18,110 nt of DNA, from the NCBI GenBank assembly GCA_035637315.1, contig DASPXK010000036.1, positions 1 through 18,110 on the forward strand. The letters are read 5' to 3'. The position numbers and the translations under genes are program-made. Numbering within the stretch: the first letter of the stretch is position 1; the number at the start of each line of letters is the position of its first letter. This DNA comes from DASPXK01 sp035637315 (GTDB lineage Bacteria > Chloroflexota > UBA6077 > JACCZL01). The notes below the pieces were generated by a model. It was not told the origin of the DNA and searched no databases. It worked only from the letters and a program-made list of their open reading frames with translations. Below are positions 6,589 to 13,553 of the stretch, piece after piece.

Positions 6589-6698
6589 CTCGTCCATCAC
6601 GAATACGTGGGCGTTTTTGCGGTCGACAACCGCTGCGAAGTCGTTCTCCAGTCAGACACCTCCGCGTAGCCGTTCACGAGATTGGCCTTCCCGAATTC
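6589..6698 (-). pseudogene. Fragment of a third glycine-rich-protein paralogue (C-terminal domain)
   Basis: The minus strand between and just inside the two paralogues encodes EFGKANLVNGYAEV (6698 downward), matching FGEAKLVNGRATV of copy 2. After a frame change it encodes LENDFAAVVDRKNAHVFV (6651 downward), matching DKDFAAVV...VF of copy 2 and DPDFVAVV...LVF of copy 1. The two parts are in different frames, so this is debris. It overlaps the 3' end of copy 2, whose last residues (SGRPIS) come from reading this debris out of frame. Its second part is joined in frame to the sequence upstream of the copy 1 start codon. Confidence 0.72.
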
Positions 6699-7974
6699 GG
6701 GGCCGGCGGCTTGGGCAGGTCCTTGGGCTCGGTCTGGTCGAAGCCATGTGCCCCCTTGGGCGCGGCGGGCACCGCATGCAGATTCACCTTCTCCTTGCGG
6801 GGGCCGGGGATGTCCTTGCGCTTGGCGACCGCCCGGTACCCAAACGTGCCGTTGGCCCCCAGTCCATTCTTGGCTCGCACCTCGAACCCGGTCGCTCTAC
6901 GCGCGGTCACGTAGAGCGCGTTGTGGTCATCGTACTCGGTCAGGAACACCTGGTACGTGTCCGTCTGGACCACCGCCGCGAAATCTTTATCGAGCGCCAC
7001 CGTTGCGCGACCGTTGACCAGCTTGGCCTCGCCGAAGTCCTCGAACCAGCTCTCCGGGCTCTCCAGGCAGTACAGCAAGCGGTGCGAGCCGTCCGGGTGG
7101 GGCACTGCGGCGTTCTTGGGGCCATTGACCACCGTGAATGCCCCATTGACCAGCACTGGGCCCGCGAATCCCCCGGCGTAGCCGCCTTGGACGGCGATCC
7201 GCCGTAGATGCCGTACCCGCCCGGCGCCCCGGCGAAGCCAACGCAGCCGGCCGCGCTGCCACCGCTCTGACCGGCGATCCCATTGCTGTTGGCCGAGAAG
7301 CCGAACACGCCGTAGCCTTGGGTCGCGGCGCCGTAGACGCCGGGACTGGCGTTGGAGGCCCCGGTCGCCGCTCCGAGGACCCCGATGCCGGTAGCCGCTT
7401 CCCACCTGACTCCGGTCCCGCTGCCGGTCTTGCCGTGCACGCCGACGCCCGAGAGCAGGACACCGCCGTCGGCGCTCAGCCCCTGAGCCGCGACGGCGCT
7501 GGCACTATTCGCGAAGTTGATGCCCTGAACGCCCACGCTGGACGGGGTGAGAACGAACCCCTGCACGCCGATGCTGTTGGTGGTCGGGCTCGTGTTGGAA
7601 TTGTGGCCCAACACCCCGATGCCGCCCAAACCGCCCGGGCTGTCCGCGGCGCTGTTGTTTTCCCCCAAGACGCCCGCCTTTCCCGCTCCGATGGTTGCAG
7701 CTACCATGCCATCGCCGCCATTGGCAAGGTTGTTCACTTGTAAGGCGGGGACGTTGGCGGAACCGGAACGCCTGATCTCAGTGATCGAGGCCGTGGTGTT
7801 GACCTGATCGACGTGCAGCACGTGCTGACCGTCGTACGTCGTCTCAGTGGGCTTGTGCGCCGCCTCGGCCAGCTTCGCCAGCCCGGCCGCCAGCAGCGCC
7901 GCCGCCCCGGCGATCAAGCCCCGCCGTTTCACCTGCCCTGTCGTCCCCGCTCGCCGCTCCGGCGGCGCATCCAT
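6674..7974 (-). pseudogene. Glycine-rich repeat protein copy 2, broken by a 1-nt frameshift
   Basis: Paralogue of the gene at 5371-6552. The first part (ATG at 7974, with GGGAGG 5 nt upstream; a GTG at 7980 is less likely) has a twin-arginine signal (VKRRGLIAGAAALLAAGLAKL). A longer glycine-rich repeat follows (GVLGENN, GVLGHN, GVQGF, GVHGKT, GVLGAA, GVYGAA, GVFGFS), ending in GYGIYGG. There the frame breaks near 7194-7196: copy 1 reads GGC GGC ACG GCA GTG GCC while this copy lacks one nucleotide after GGA TCG. The following codons resume in another frame as GGYAGGFAGPVLVNGAFTVV and the full C-terminal domain through RKDIPGPRKEK, ending at 6674. Joining the frames would give about 433 residues. 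The remainder looks under selection, so this is either a young mutation or a sequencing/assembly error. The tail runs into debris of a third copy. Confidence 0.85.
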
Positions 7975-8033
7975 CTCCACCTCCCGTTGCTGGCTATTGA
8001 CCTGTGACCCCGGGCCGTTCCCCGTGCGCTCCT

Positions 8034-8062
8034 AGCATAGCCACCCAGCCGGTGAGCATCAA
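8034..8062 (-). promoter_or_regulatory. Sigma-70-type promoter for glycine-rich gene copy 2
   Basis: On the minus strand TTGATG (8057-8062) and TATGCT (8034-8039) are separated by exactly 17 nt, about 60 nt upstream of the ATG at 7974. It may drive the whole array down to 5371. Confidence 0.5.
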
Positions 8063-8143
8063 CCGGAACATCAAGTCTGGACAACGGCTACGCACTGCGG
8101 CGGACAAATGAAACGCTGTTTGGCGCTGAGAGGAGCCATCACG

Positions 8144-8215
8144 ATGTTCGGCTTCTCATTTTCGGGCCTCTGTGGCTCCGGGAGTCACGCGCCCAGGACA
8201 CGACGTGTAGTCTAG
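8144..8215 (+). other. Short open frame cut off at the att copy
   Basis: ATG at 8144 is preceded 8 nt upstream by AGGAG (8131-8135). It encodes 23 residues beginning MFGFSFSGLCGSGSH and stops at a TAG inside the second att-like core. It may be the 5' stub of a gene lost at the element junction. No homology recognised; a chance frame is possible. Confidence 0.25.
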
Positions 8216-8238
8216 GCTCGAATCCTAGTCCGGCAGCC
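8208..8238 (+). repeat. att-like core, copy 2 (tRNA-Gln 3' half duplicate)
   Basis: Thirty of 31 nt match 2348-2378; the one change is T to C in the T loop. No 5' tRNA half is attached (the sequence before 8207 is unrelated), and the copy is followed by CCT rather than CCA. It is therefore not a tRNA gene but the duplicated att end of an element, 5,860 nt from the first copy. Confidence 0.85.
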
Positions 8239-8259
8239 CTCGCCTGACCAGATGGACAA

Positions 8260-8287
8260 GCCCTCGCCAGGTCGCGCCGACGAGGGC
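8260..8287. terminator. Decayed copy of the tRNA-Gln terminator hairpin
   Basis: GCCCTCGCC (8260-8268) and GACGAGGGC (8279-8287) pair with one mismatch around the same 10-nt loop as in copy 1. The T-run is reduced to GTCTTC, so terminator strength is doubtful. It shows that the duplicated block extends beyond the att core. Confidence 0.6.
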
Positions 8288-8325
8288 GTCTTCGCGTCTT
8301 TGACGACCAAGTTGACGACCAAACG

Positions 8326-8465
8326 TCAGCGCACGCCGCCGAGCAGCGCGTCGATGCGGTCGGCAGCGTCCTGGCGCAGCGACGGCATGACGTGGGTGTA
8401 CACGTCGAGCGTGGTGCTGATCTGGCTGTGGCCGACCAGGTCCATGATCACTCGCGCCTCAACCC
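8326..8465 (-). pseudogene. Second tyrosine recombinase 3' fragment
   Basis: It encodes VEARVIMDLVGHSQISTTLD, then VYTHVMPSLRQDAADRIDALLGG and a stop, matching the end of the recombinase fragment at 2465-2830 almost residue for residue. The His box and Tyr nucleophile remain, but the HDLRH arginine box and everything upstream are gone. At about 8465 the sequence switches to an MFS transporter fragment. Differences from copy 1 (for example LLGHS/LVGHS, AHVMPK/THVMPS) show the two come from related but distinct elements, or from an old duplication. Confidence 0.85.
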
Positions 8466-8733
8466 ACGGCCAGGCTCCCCCAGTAGATGCTGACCCACAG
8501 GCCAGCGGTTCGGGCCGCCACAAAGCAGGCCTCGGTGAACAGGGTAAATGCCCACTGTCCAACCGCGGCTTCGATGCCCGCGTAGACGAAGAACAGCGCG
8601 ACGCTGAGCCAGACGATCGGCAGACTCCGAGTATGGCCGATCCTGGCCGCTCTGGCTGGAGTGTCAAGGGCCACCGCCAGACGCTGATCGGCGGGGGGCC
8701 ACCGTTTCAAGGTCAGGAGAAAACACGTGCCGA
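8464..8733 (-). pseudogene. MFS transporter internal fragment
   Basis: The minus strand encodes the end of a helix (TCFLLTLKRW), a basic loop, then LPIVWLSVALFFVYAGIEA, VGQWAFTLFTEA and AGLWVSIYWGSLAVG. These strings are typical of the start of the second half of a major facilitator transporter. Both ends are missing: the downstream end runs directly into the recombinase fragment at about 8465, and the upstream end abuts an acyl-CoA synthetase fragment near 8731. It is a recombination remnant, not a gene. Confidence 0.72.
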
Positions 8734-8897
8734 GACCAACTTCGGTGCCTTGTAGTGCGATCCGCTCCCGACAGTTCGCGATCAATCCGTTTCGGTGACC
8801 TCGACCCCCGGCTTGCAGACCACGACCGCCTTCACCGCCTCGCCCCAGCGCTCATCCGGACCCCGATCACCGACGAGCACGCGCCCCGGATGCTCGG
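8731..8897 (-). pseudogene. AMP-dependent (acyl-CoA) synthetase C-terminal fragment, frameshifted
   Basis: Read on the minus strand, one frame gives DERWGEAVKAVVVCKPGVEV followed by TETD and a stop. A shifted frame gives LIANCRERIA, and a third gives HYKAPKLVS. Together they match the C-terminal lid domain of adenylate-forming acyl-CoA ligases (usual pattern DERWGEAVKAVVV..LIAHCRERLAHYKAPKSV). At least two frame changes and the missing catalytic lysine end show it is dead. It joins MFS debris at about 8731. Confidence 0.7.
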
Positions 8898-9044
8898 CGA
8901 CATGGGCTGGCCTTCCGCGCCCGAGGCTACCAGACCGCCTATCTGCACGGACTCCTGCCCGCCGTCGAGCACCTGCCCGGCCTCGGTCCGAGCGGCGGCT
9001 GACAGATGCCGGCCGTGTTCAGCGACTCGACTGCGCCGCGCCAG

Positions 9045-9065
9045 CCGCCGACATGACGTCGGCGG
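9045..9065. promoter_or_regulatory. Inverted repeat upstream of the nucleoside hydrolase operon
   Basis: CCGCCGAC (9045-9052) and GTCGGCGG (9058-9065) form a perfect 8-bp inverted repeat with a 5-nt spacer, 13 nt upstream of the candidate -35. It could be an operator for a regulator of the operon or a hairpin. There is no T-run, so it is not a standard terminator. Confidence 0.35.
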
Positions 9066-9078
9066 GGTGAGGGCGACG

Positions 9079-9108
9079 TTGAACAGGTGACGACCGCGGT
9101 GCTAGATT
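9079..9108 (+). promoter_or_regulatory. Candidate promoter of the nucleoside-uptake operon
   Basis: TTGAAC (9079-9084) and TAGATT (9103-9108) with an 18-nt spacer, 53 nt upstream of the chosen GTG. Each hexamer matches consensus at four or more of six positions. Confidence 0.4.
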
Positions 9109-9161
9109 GTCCGATACCTGATCTGCCAGGCTTGCGTGGCATCCCGTGGCAGGAGGCAGCA

Positions 9162-10139
9162 GTGAAGCGGGTCATCATCGACACCGATCCTGGGATCGAT
9201 GACGCCGCTGCCATCTTCTGGGCCCTGACCTGCGGCACCCTGCGCGTCGAGATGCTGACGACGGTGTTCGGGAACGCGACCGTCGACAAGGCAACGCGCA
9301 ACGCCCTCCGCGTCCTCGAAGCGGCCGGCCGCAGCGACATCCCGGTCTATCGGGGCGCCGGCCGACCCCTCTTGCGCGAGCCGCACATCGGGAGCAGCAT
9401 CCACGGCGACGACGGGCTGGGCGATGTCTACACCGATGAGCCGAGGACGAGGGCCGGGCAAGGGCGCGCCGTCGACCACATCATCGAGCACGTGATGGCC
9501 GCGCCAGGCGAAATTACGCTGCTGGCCCTCGGCCCGCTCACGAATGTCGCGTTGGCGCTCAGCGTCGAGCCGGCGATGGCGACGGCGCTACAAGCTCTGG
9601 TCGTCATGGGCGGCGCGGTGCGCACCCGCGGCAACATCACCCCGGTCGCGACGGCCAACCTATATAACGACGCCGAGGCGGCGGCAATCGCCTACCGATC
9701 AGGCGTGCCGATCGTCCAGATCGGCATGGACGTGTGTCGGCCGACGCTGATCACCCACCATCACCTCGACCAGATCCGCGCGGCCGGTCATCCGGTGGCC
9801 GAGTTTCTCACCCGGATCACGCCGTGCCTCATGGCCGCGTACGAGCGTAACGAAGGGGTGACGGAGGGGGTGCACTACAACGACGTTCCGGCCGCCGCCT
9901 ACGTGATCGACCCGACGCTCTTTCGTAGCGAGCGGCTGCCCATCCAGATCGAGACGGACAGCCCGTTGACCCGCGGCCAGACGGTGCCGGACTGGCGCGG
10001 CCGCTGGGGAATGGAGCCAAACGTCGAAGTTTGCCTGGAAGTTGACGCCGCCCGGCTGGCCGACATGTTCGCCGAGACCGTCGCCCGGGGCAACGTCCCG
10101 GAAGCGCAGCGCTCGACGGCCGCGGCTCGAGGCTGGTAG
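9162..10139 (+). CDS. Inosine-uridine-type nucleoside hydrolase (IUNH family)
   Basis: Hydrolyses the N-glycosidic bond of a ribonucleoside to base plus ribose, using an Asp-bound calcium. The 325-residue length fits the family. GTG at 9162 is chosen because AGGAGG lies 5 nt upstream and the calcium motif DTDPGIDDA then falls at residues 7-15; an upstream in-frame GTG at 9087 lies inside the candidate promoter. Other family features are FGNATVDKATRNAL (36-49), HGDDGLGD (81-88), LALGPLTNVALAL and NLYNDAEAA (167-174). The C-terminal active-site segment reads HYNDVPAAAY (238-247): the Asp that closes the calcium site is kept, but the usual His just before it (His241 in the Crithidia enzyme) is Asn240. 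No signal peptide, so cytoplasmic. First gene of an operon with a solute-binding protein and two permeases, implying an imported nucleoside-like substrate. Confidence 0.93.
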   Translation: MKRVIIDTDPGIDDAAAIFWALTCGTLRVEMLTTVFGNATVDKATRNALRVLEAAGRSDIPVYRGAGRPLLREPHIGSSIHGDDGLGDVYTDEPRTRAGQGRAVDHIIEHVMAAPGEITLLALGPLTNVALALSVEPAMATALQALVVMGGAVRTRGNITPVATANLYNDAEAAAIAYRSGVPIVQIGMDVCRPTLITHHHLDQIRAAGHPVAEFLTRITPCLMAAYERNEGVTEGVHYNDVPAAAYVIDPTLFRSERLPIQIETDSPLTRGQTVPDWRGRWGMEPNVEVCLEVDAARLADMFAETVARGNVPEAQRSTAAARGW

Positions 10140-10292
10140 CGGCGTCGGCAAACGTCGAGGGGACGCACCATGGGTAGTCCGGATCCGGCAGCCGATTTGC
10201 CGCTCGGCGCGGCCCACATCCTTCAGCCCACGGCTGATCCGACCGGAGTCGCACAAGCAAAATCCAACTCGCAGCAATGGAGGGCAAGTTCG
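10140..10292 (+). other. Intergenic gap in the operon
   Basis: The 153 nt between nucleoside hydrolase and binding protein hold a perfect 10-nt palindrome CCGGATCCGG (10179-10188). An ATG at 10170 with GAGGGG 7 nt upstream is in frame with the binding protein. Starting there would place 41 residues before the signal peptide, so the ATG at 10293 is preferred. No terminator is seen. Confidence 0.35.
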
Positions 10293-11645
10293 ATGCTCAT
10301 CAGTCGCCGTCGCGCCATCGTGTTGCTCGCCGGCGTCGGGGCCGCGGCCTGCGGGCCGTCGGCCGCGGCCCCGACGACCACAGGTACCGCGCCTGGCTCC
10401 AGTCCAACGTCCGCCCCCGCCGCGGCCGGTTCCAGTGCGAAGTCCGCCCCTACCGCGGCCGGCTCGACCACGCTCTCATACTGGTACGTCGCCGAAGACA
10501 AGCCGCTGATCGACGGAGTAAGCGCTCTCGTGGCCAGCTTCGAGGCGGCGAATCCGGATATCAAACTCCAGGTTGAGGTCTTTCCGTTCGCACAGTATTT
10601 CCAGAAGCTCACAACCGCTTGGGCGGCCGGCACCGGGCCCGATGTGGCCTGGATCGACGTCACCGTGGTCGCGCCGTATGTCGAGCAGGGCTCGATCGTG
10701 CCGGTCGAAGACTACATGAGCGACGCCGACAAGAAGGACCTCGACGACTTCTACTCGGCGCCGCGTGCCGACATGACCTACAAGGGCAAGGTACAAACGA
10801 TCGCGCTCCACCAGTCCACCGAGAACATCGTCTACCATCAGGATCTCGTCGAGGCGGCCGGCATCACGCCGCCTAAGAGTTTCGAGGGGTCCTGGACCTG
10901 GGAGCAGTTCCTGGACGCGGCCAGAAGGCTCACGAAGCGATCGGGTGACGTGACAGACACCTGGGGCTTCGCCACCCACTACACGCCCAGCATGTACAGC
11001 GCGCAGCCGTTCGTGGCGCAGCACGGCGGCACGGTGATCAATCCCGATGGCACCTTCTCGGGCGCGCTGAACAGCCCCGCGACGGTCGAAGCGATGAGCT
11101 TCTACGTCGGGCTCTTCTCCAAGGATAAGGTCGCGCCCGTCGAGCGCATCCCCGACATGTTCCAGAACAAGAAAGTGGCGCTGTACATGGCCAATCCGTT
11201 CGTTCTGCGCGACATTCAGGCGCGCTTCCCGAACCTCAAAATCGGCGTAACGCCGACCCCGAAGGACAAGACCAACGCCGTCCAGTCCGGCGGGTATCAC
11301 ATCGGCATCCCCAAGACCGGAAAGAACCCTGAGTTGGCCTCCAAAGTCGTCAAGTGGTTCACCAGCGTCGACGGCGCGAAGACCTGGATCGACAAAACCG
11401 GCTACATGCCGGCCCGTAAGTCGACGCGCGCGGCGCTCCCCTGGCTCAACGACGCTCCATGGTCGACCTTCATGGAGGGCCTGGAGAAGTTCGCGATCAC
11501 GCGGCCGCAGACGGTCGTCTACCAGCGTTACGACGACACGATGACGCCCGCGATCAAGGACATGCAGCTCGGCAAAGACGTGAAGTCGACGCTGGACGAG
11601 GCGGCCGCGAAGCTCGACGCCGAGCTGAAGAAGGTCACCAGGTAG
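10293..11645 (+). CDS. Family-1 extracellular solute-binding lipoprotein (CUT1-type ABC importer)
   Basis: Captures the substrate outside the membrane and delivers it to the two permeases encoded next. 450 residues. The ATG at 10293 has GGAGGG 8 nt upstream and gives a compact lipoprotein signal: LISRRRAIVLLAGVGAAAC with the lipid-acceptor Cys at residue 20. A low-complexity Ala/Ser/Thr/Pro linker (about 21-62) tethers the binding domain to the membrane. The domain starts TTLSYWYVAEDKPLIDGVSA and shows family-1 traits such as FEAANPDIKLQVEVFPF, WAAGTGPDVAWIDV, the VYHQDLVEAAGI/TWEQFLDAARRLT segment and the late GYMPARKS. Family-1 proteins mostly bind sugars, oligosaccharides or polyols. With a nucleoside hydrolase upstream and an ADP-ribosylglycohydrolase downstream, a nucleoside or ribosyl compound is plausible (inference). 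Confidence 0.94.
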   Translation: MLISRRRAIVLLAGVGAAACGPSAAAPTTTGTAPGSSPTSAPAAAGSSAKSAPTAAGSTTLSYWYVAEDKPLIDGVSALVASFEAANPDIKLQVEVFPFAQYFQKLTTAWAAGTGPDVAWIDVTVVAPYVEQGSIVPVEDYMSDADKKDLDDFYSAPRADMTYKGKVQTIALHQSTENIVYHQDLVEAAGITPPKSFEGSWTWEQFLDAARRLTKRSGDVTDTWGFATHYTPSMYSAQPFVAQHGGTVINPDGTFSGALNSPATVEAMSFYVGLFSKDKVAPVERIPDMFQNKKVALYMANPFVLRDIQARFPNLKIGVTPTPKDKTNAVQSGGYHIGIPKTGKNPELASKVVKWFTSVDGAKTWIDKTGYMPARKSTRAALPWLNDAPWSTFMEGLEKFAITRPQTVVYQRYDDTMTPAIKDMQLGKDVKSTLDEAAAKLDAELKKVTR

Positions 11646-11684
11646 CCGGCGTCGCTCGCCGGGCGGATCGTCGCGAAGCGGGCC

Positions 11685-12623
11685 ATGGCCGACGCAGTCG
11701 GCGTGGGATCGAGCGGCCGAACGGAACGGCGGGGGTTGCTCGCGCCGCCGCGCATCGCCTGGCAGGACTACCTCACCGGGTACCTGTTCCTCCTGCCGGC
11801 GCTGGCCGGGTTGCTCCTGTTCTCAGTCGTCCCGCTGTTCTACGCGCTGTTCATCAGCCTGCACTACTGGGACACGTTCCGAGGTGCGCTCGGATTTGTC
11901 GGACTCGAGAATTACCAAGCGCTCCTCGGCGATGCCACGTTCTGGCGAGCGATGCGCAACACGGCGTACTACGCCCTCTGGCAGGTTCCGCTCCAGTCCG
12001 TGCTGGCGCTCGGGCTGGCCATGCTGATCCAGCGACCCCTCCGCGGGATCGGCTTCTTTCGTGCCGCCTACTACCTGCCCGTGGTGATCTCGATGGTGGT
12101 GGCGTCGGCGCTGTGGCGGATCATCCTGGACTCGGAGAGCGGCCTGGTCAACAGCGTCCTGGCAGCGGTCGGGCTGCCCCGCCAACCGTTCCTCCTGTCG
12201 CCTACCCTCACCCTCCCGACGCTGGGGGTGGCTCTGAGCTGGAAGTGGGTCGGCTTCTCGATGATGGTGTTCCTGGCCGGCCTCCAGGCGATCCCGCGCG
12301 ACTACTACGAGGCTGCTCAGATCGACGGTGCCAGCGCCTGGCAGAGCTTCTGGCGCATCACGCTCCCCCTGCTGCGCCGCCCGGGCGCGTTCGTCGTGGT
12401 GACCACCTCGGTCAACGCCTTCAAGCTGTTCACGCCAATCTACATCATCACCCAGGGGGGGCCGCAGGAGAGCACCACGACGATCGTTTACGAGGTCTTC
12501 CAGAACGCCTTCCGTTGGAACAAGCTGGACGTGGCGGCGGCGATGGGGTTTGCGCTGCTGCTCGTCCTGCTGTTGCTCACGGCGGTCCAGCTTCGCTGGC
12601 TGCGCGGTGGAGTGGAGTACTAG
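11685..12623 (+). CDS. ABC transporter permease, MalF/UgpA-like
   Basis: A 312-residue integral membrane subunit of a CUT1 importer. After a short cytosolic N-terminus the first helix is YLTGYLFLLPALAGLLLFSV; about six helices follow. The cytoplasmic EAA loop that contacts the ATPase reads EAAQIDGASAWQSFWRITLP (about residues 207-226), with the conserved Gly. Start ATG at 11685, 39 nt after the binding-protein stop, without a strong RBS. Its last codon directly abuts the next permease's ATG, so the two are translationally coupled and probably form a heterodimeric pore. No ATPase gene is in the cluster. Confidence 0.95.
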   Translation: MADAVGVGSSGRTERRGLLAPPRIAWQDYLTGYLFLLPALAGLLLFSVVPLFYALFISLHYWDTFRGALGFVGLENYQALLGDATFWRAMRNTAYYALWQVPLQSVLALGLAMLIQRPLRGIGFFRAAYYLPVVISMVVASALWRIILDSESGLVNSVLAAVGLPRQPFLLSPTLTLPTLGVALSWKWVGFSMMVFLAGLQAIPRDYYEAAQIDGASAWQSFWRITLPLLRRPGAFVVVTTSVNAFKLFTPIYIITQGGPQESTTTIVYEVFQNAFRWNKLDVAAAMGFALLLVLLLLTAVQLRWLRGGVEY

Positions 12624-13508
12624 ATGTACCGCGCCGGGGAGCTCGCGCAGACTCGTACCCAGGCTGGTCATGACTTTGGGCGGCAGGCGGGCGTGGCCGC
12701 GCACTACGCGCTCCTCACCGTCGTCGCCGTGTTGTTCCTCGCCCCGCTGGTCTGGCTCTGCGTCTCGTCTCTCCGACCCACCCAGGAAATCTTCCGCTAC
12801 GTCAGCCCACTGAGCTGGCGCACGTTCTGGCCGGAGGTGCCAACCCTCGAAGGCTTTACCCGCCTCATGAGTGGCTCCTTCCCCCGCGCCATGCTGAACA
12901 GCGCCATCCTGGCCATCGCCACGGTTATCGGCGGCGTGGCCGCCAATGCGCTGGCCGCCTACGCGTTCGCGCGCATCGGGTTCCCCGGCCGCGACCTGCT
13001 CTTCGGGCTCTTCCTGGTGACGATCATGATCCCGTTCGAGGTGACCCTCATCCCTCTCTTCGTGATCATGAAGAGCCTCGGCTGGGTCGACACCTACCAG
13101 GGCCTGATCTTGCCGGGCATCGTCAACCCGTTCGCGGTCTTCCTGTTGCGCCAGTTCTTCCTCGAGATCCCCAAGGACGTCGAGGACGCATCGCGAATCG
13201 ACGGCTGCTCGCGTCTCGGGACGTTCTGGCGAGTGGTCCTGCCGATGAGCATCCCCGCCCTGATCACAGTCGCGCTCATTTCCTTCCAGGCCGGCTGGGA
13301 CGCCTTCCTCTGGCCGCTGGTGGTGACCAACTCCGAGGCGCTCCGCGTGGCGCAGGTGGCGGTGGCGATGTTGATCGGCGGCGACGCGGCCAAGTGGGAC
13401 CAGGTGTTCGTCGCCTCGGTGGTGCTGGCGCTGCCGTCCCTGGTCCTGTTTCTCTCCTTCCAGCGGTTCTATGTCCGTAGCGGGGCGCTATCGGGCCTCA
13501 AAGGGTAG
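12624..13508 (+). CDS. ABC transporter permease, MalG/UgpE-like
   Basis: A 294-residue second pore subunit. The start ATG follows the preceding TAG without any gap. An N-terminal helix (HYALLTVVAVLFLAPLVWLC) is followed by the SLRPTQEIF periplasmic segment typical of MalG-type proteins, several helices, and the EAA-like loop DASRIDGCSRLGTFWRVVLP (about 190-209; the first Glu is Asp). Ends LSGLKG. A shared MsmX/UgpC-type ATPase encoded elsewhere probably energises it (inference from its absence here). The ADP-ribosylglycohydrolase fragment begins 45 nt downstream. Confidence 0.95.
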   Translation: MYRAGELAQTRTQAGHDFGRQAGVAAHYALLTVVAVLFLAPLVWLCVSSLRPTQEIFRYVSPLSWRTFWPEVPTLEGFTRLMSGSFPRAMLNSAILAIATVIGGVAANALAAYAFARIGFPGRDLLFGLFLVTIMIPFEVTLIPLFVIMKSLGWVDTYQGLILPGIVNPFAVFLLRQFFLEIPKDVEDASRIDGCSRLGTFWRVVLPMSIPALITVALISFQAGWDAFLWPLVVTNSEALRVAQVAVAMLIGGDAAKWDQVFVASVVLALPSLVLFLSFQRFYVRSGALSGLKG

Positions 13509-13520
13509 CCGGGCTCGGGG

Positions 13521-13538
13521 CAGGTAAAGCAGGTAAAG
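13521..13538 (+). repeat. Tandem 9-mer GCAGGTAAA x2
   Basis: Two perfect copies (13521-13529, 13530-13538) lie just before the AAGGAG ribosome binding site (13541-13546) of the next gene. Confidence 0.6.
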
Positions 13539-13553
13539 AAAGGAGATCCGGCG

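Noticed and set aside
6553..6600. Upstream start for glycine-rich protein copy 1 at 6600
   Set aside because: The added 16 residues come from debris of a third paralogue, and AGGAGGAG sits at the right distance from the ATG at 6552.
8901..9002. Plus-strand frame encoding AFRARGYQTAYLHGLLPAVE and a stop, GC-rich at third positions
   Set aside because: It looks like a real gene end, but I recognise no family and see no start, so it is not listed as a feature.
9087..9161. Upstream GTG start for the nucleoside hydrolase
   Set aside because: It lies within a candidate promoter and lacks a ribosome binding site. The GTG at 9162 has AGGAGG and places the calcium motif at the normal distance from the N-terminus.
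10175..10193. Partial likeness to the att core (TAGTCCGG...TCCGGCAGCC) as a possible third att site
   Set aside because: Only the acceptor-end letters match, with an extra six bases between the parts and no T-arm sequence. Chance or a decayed copy cannot be told apart.
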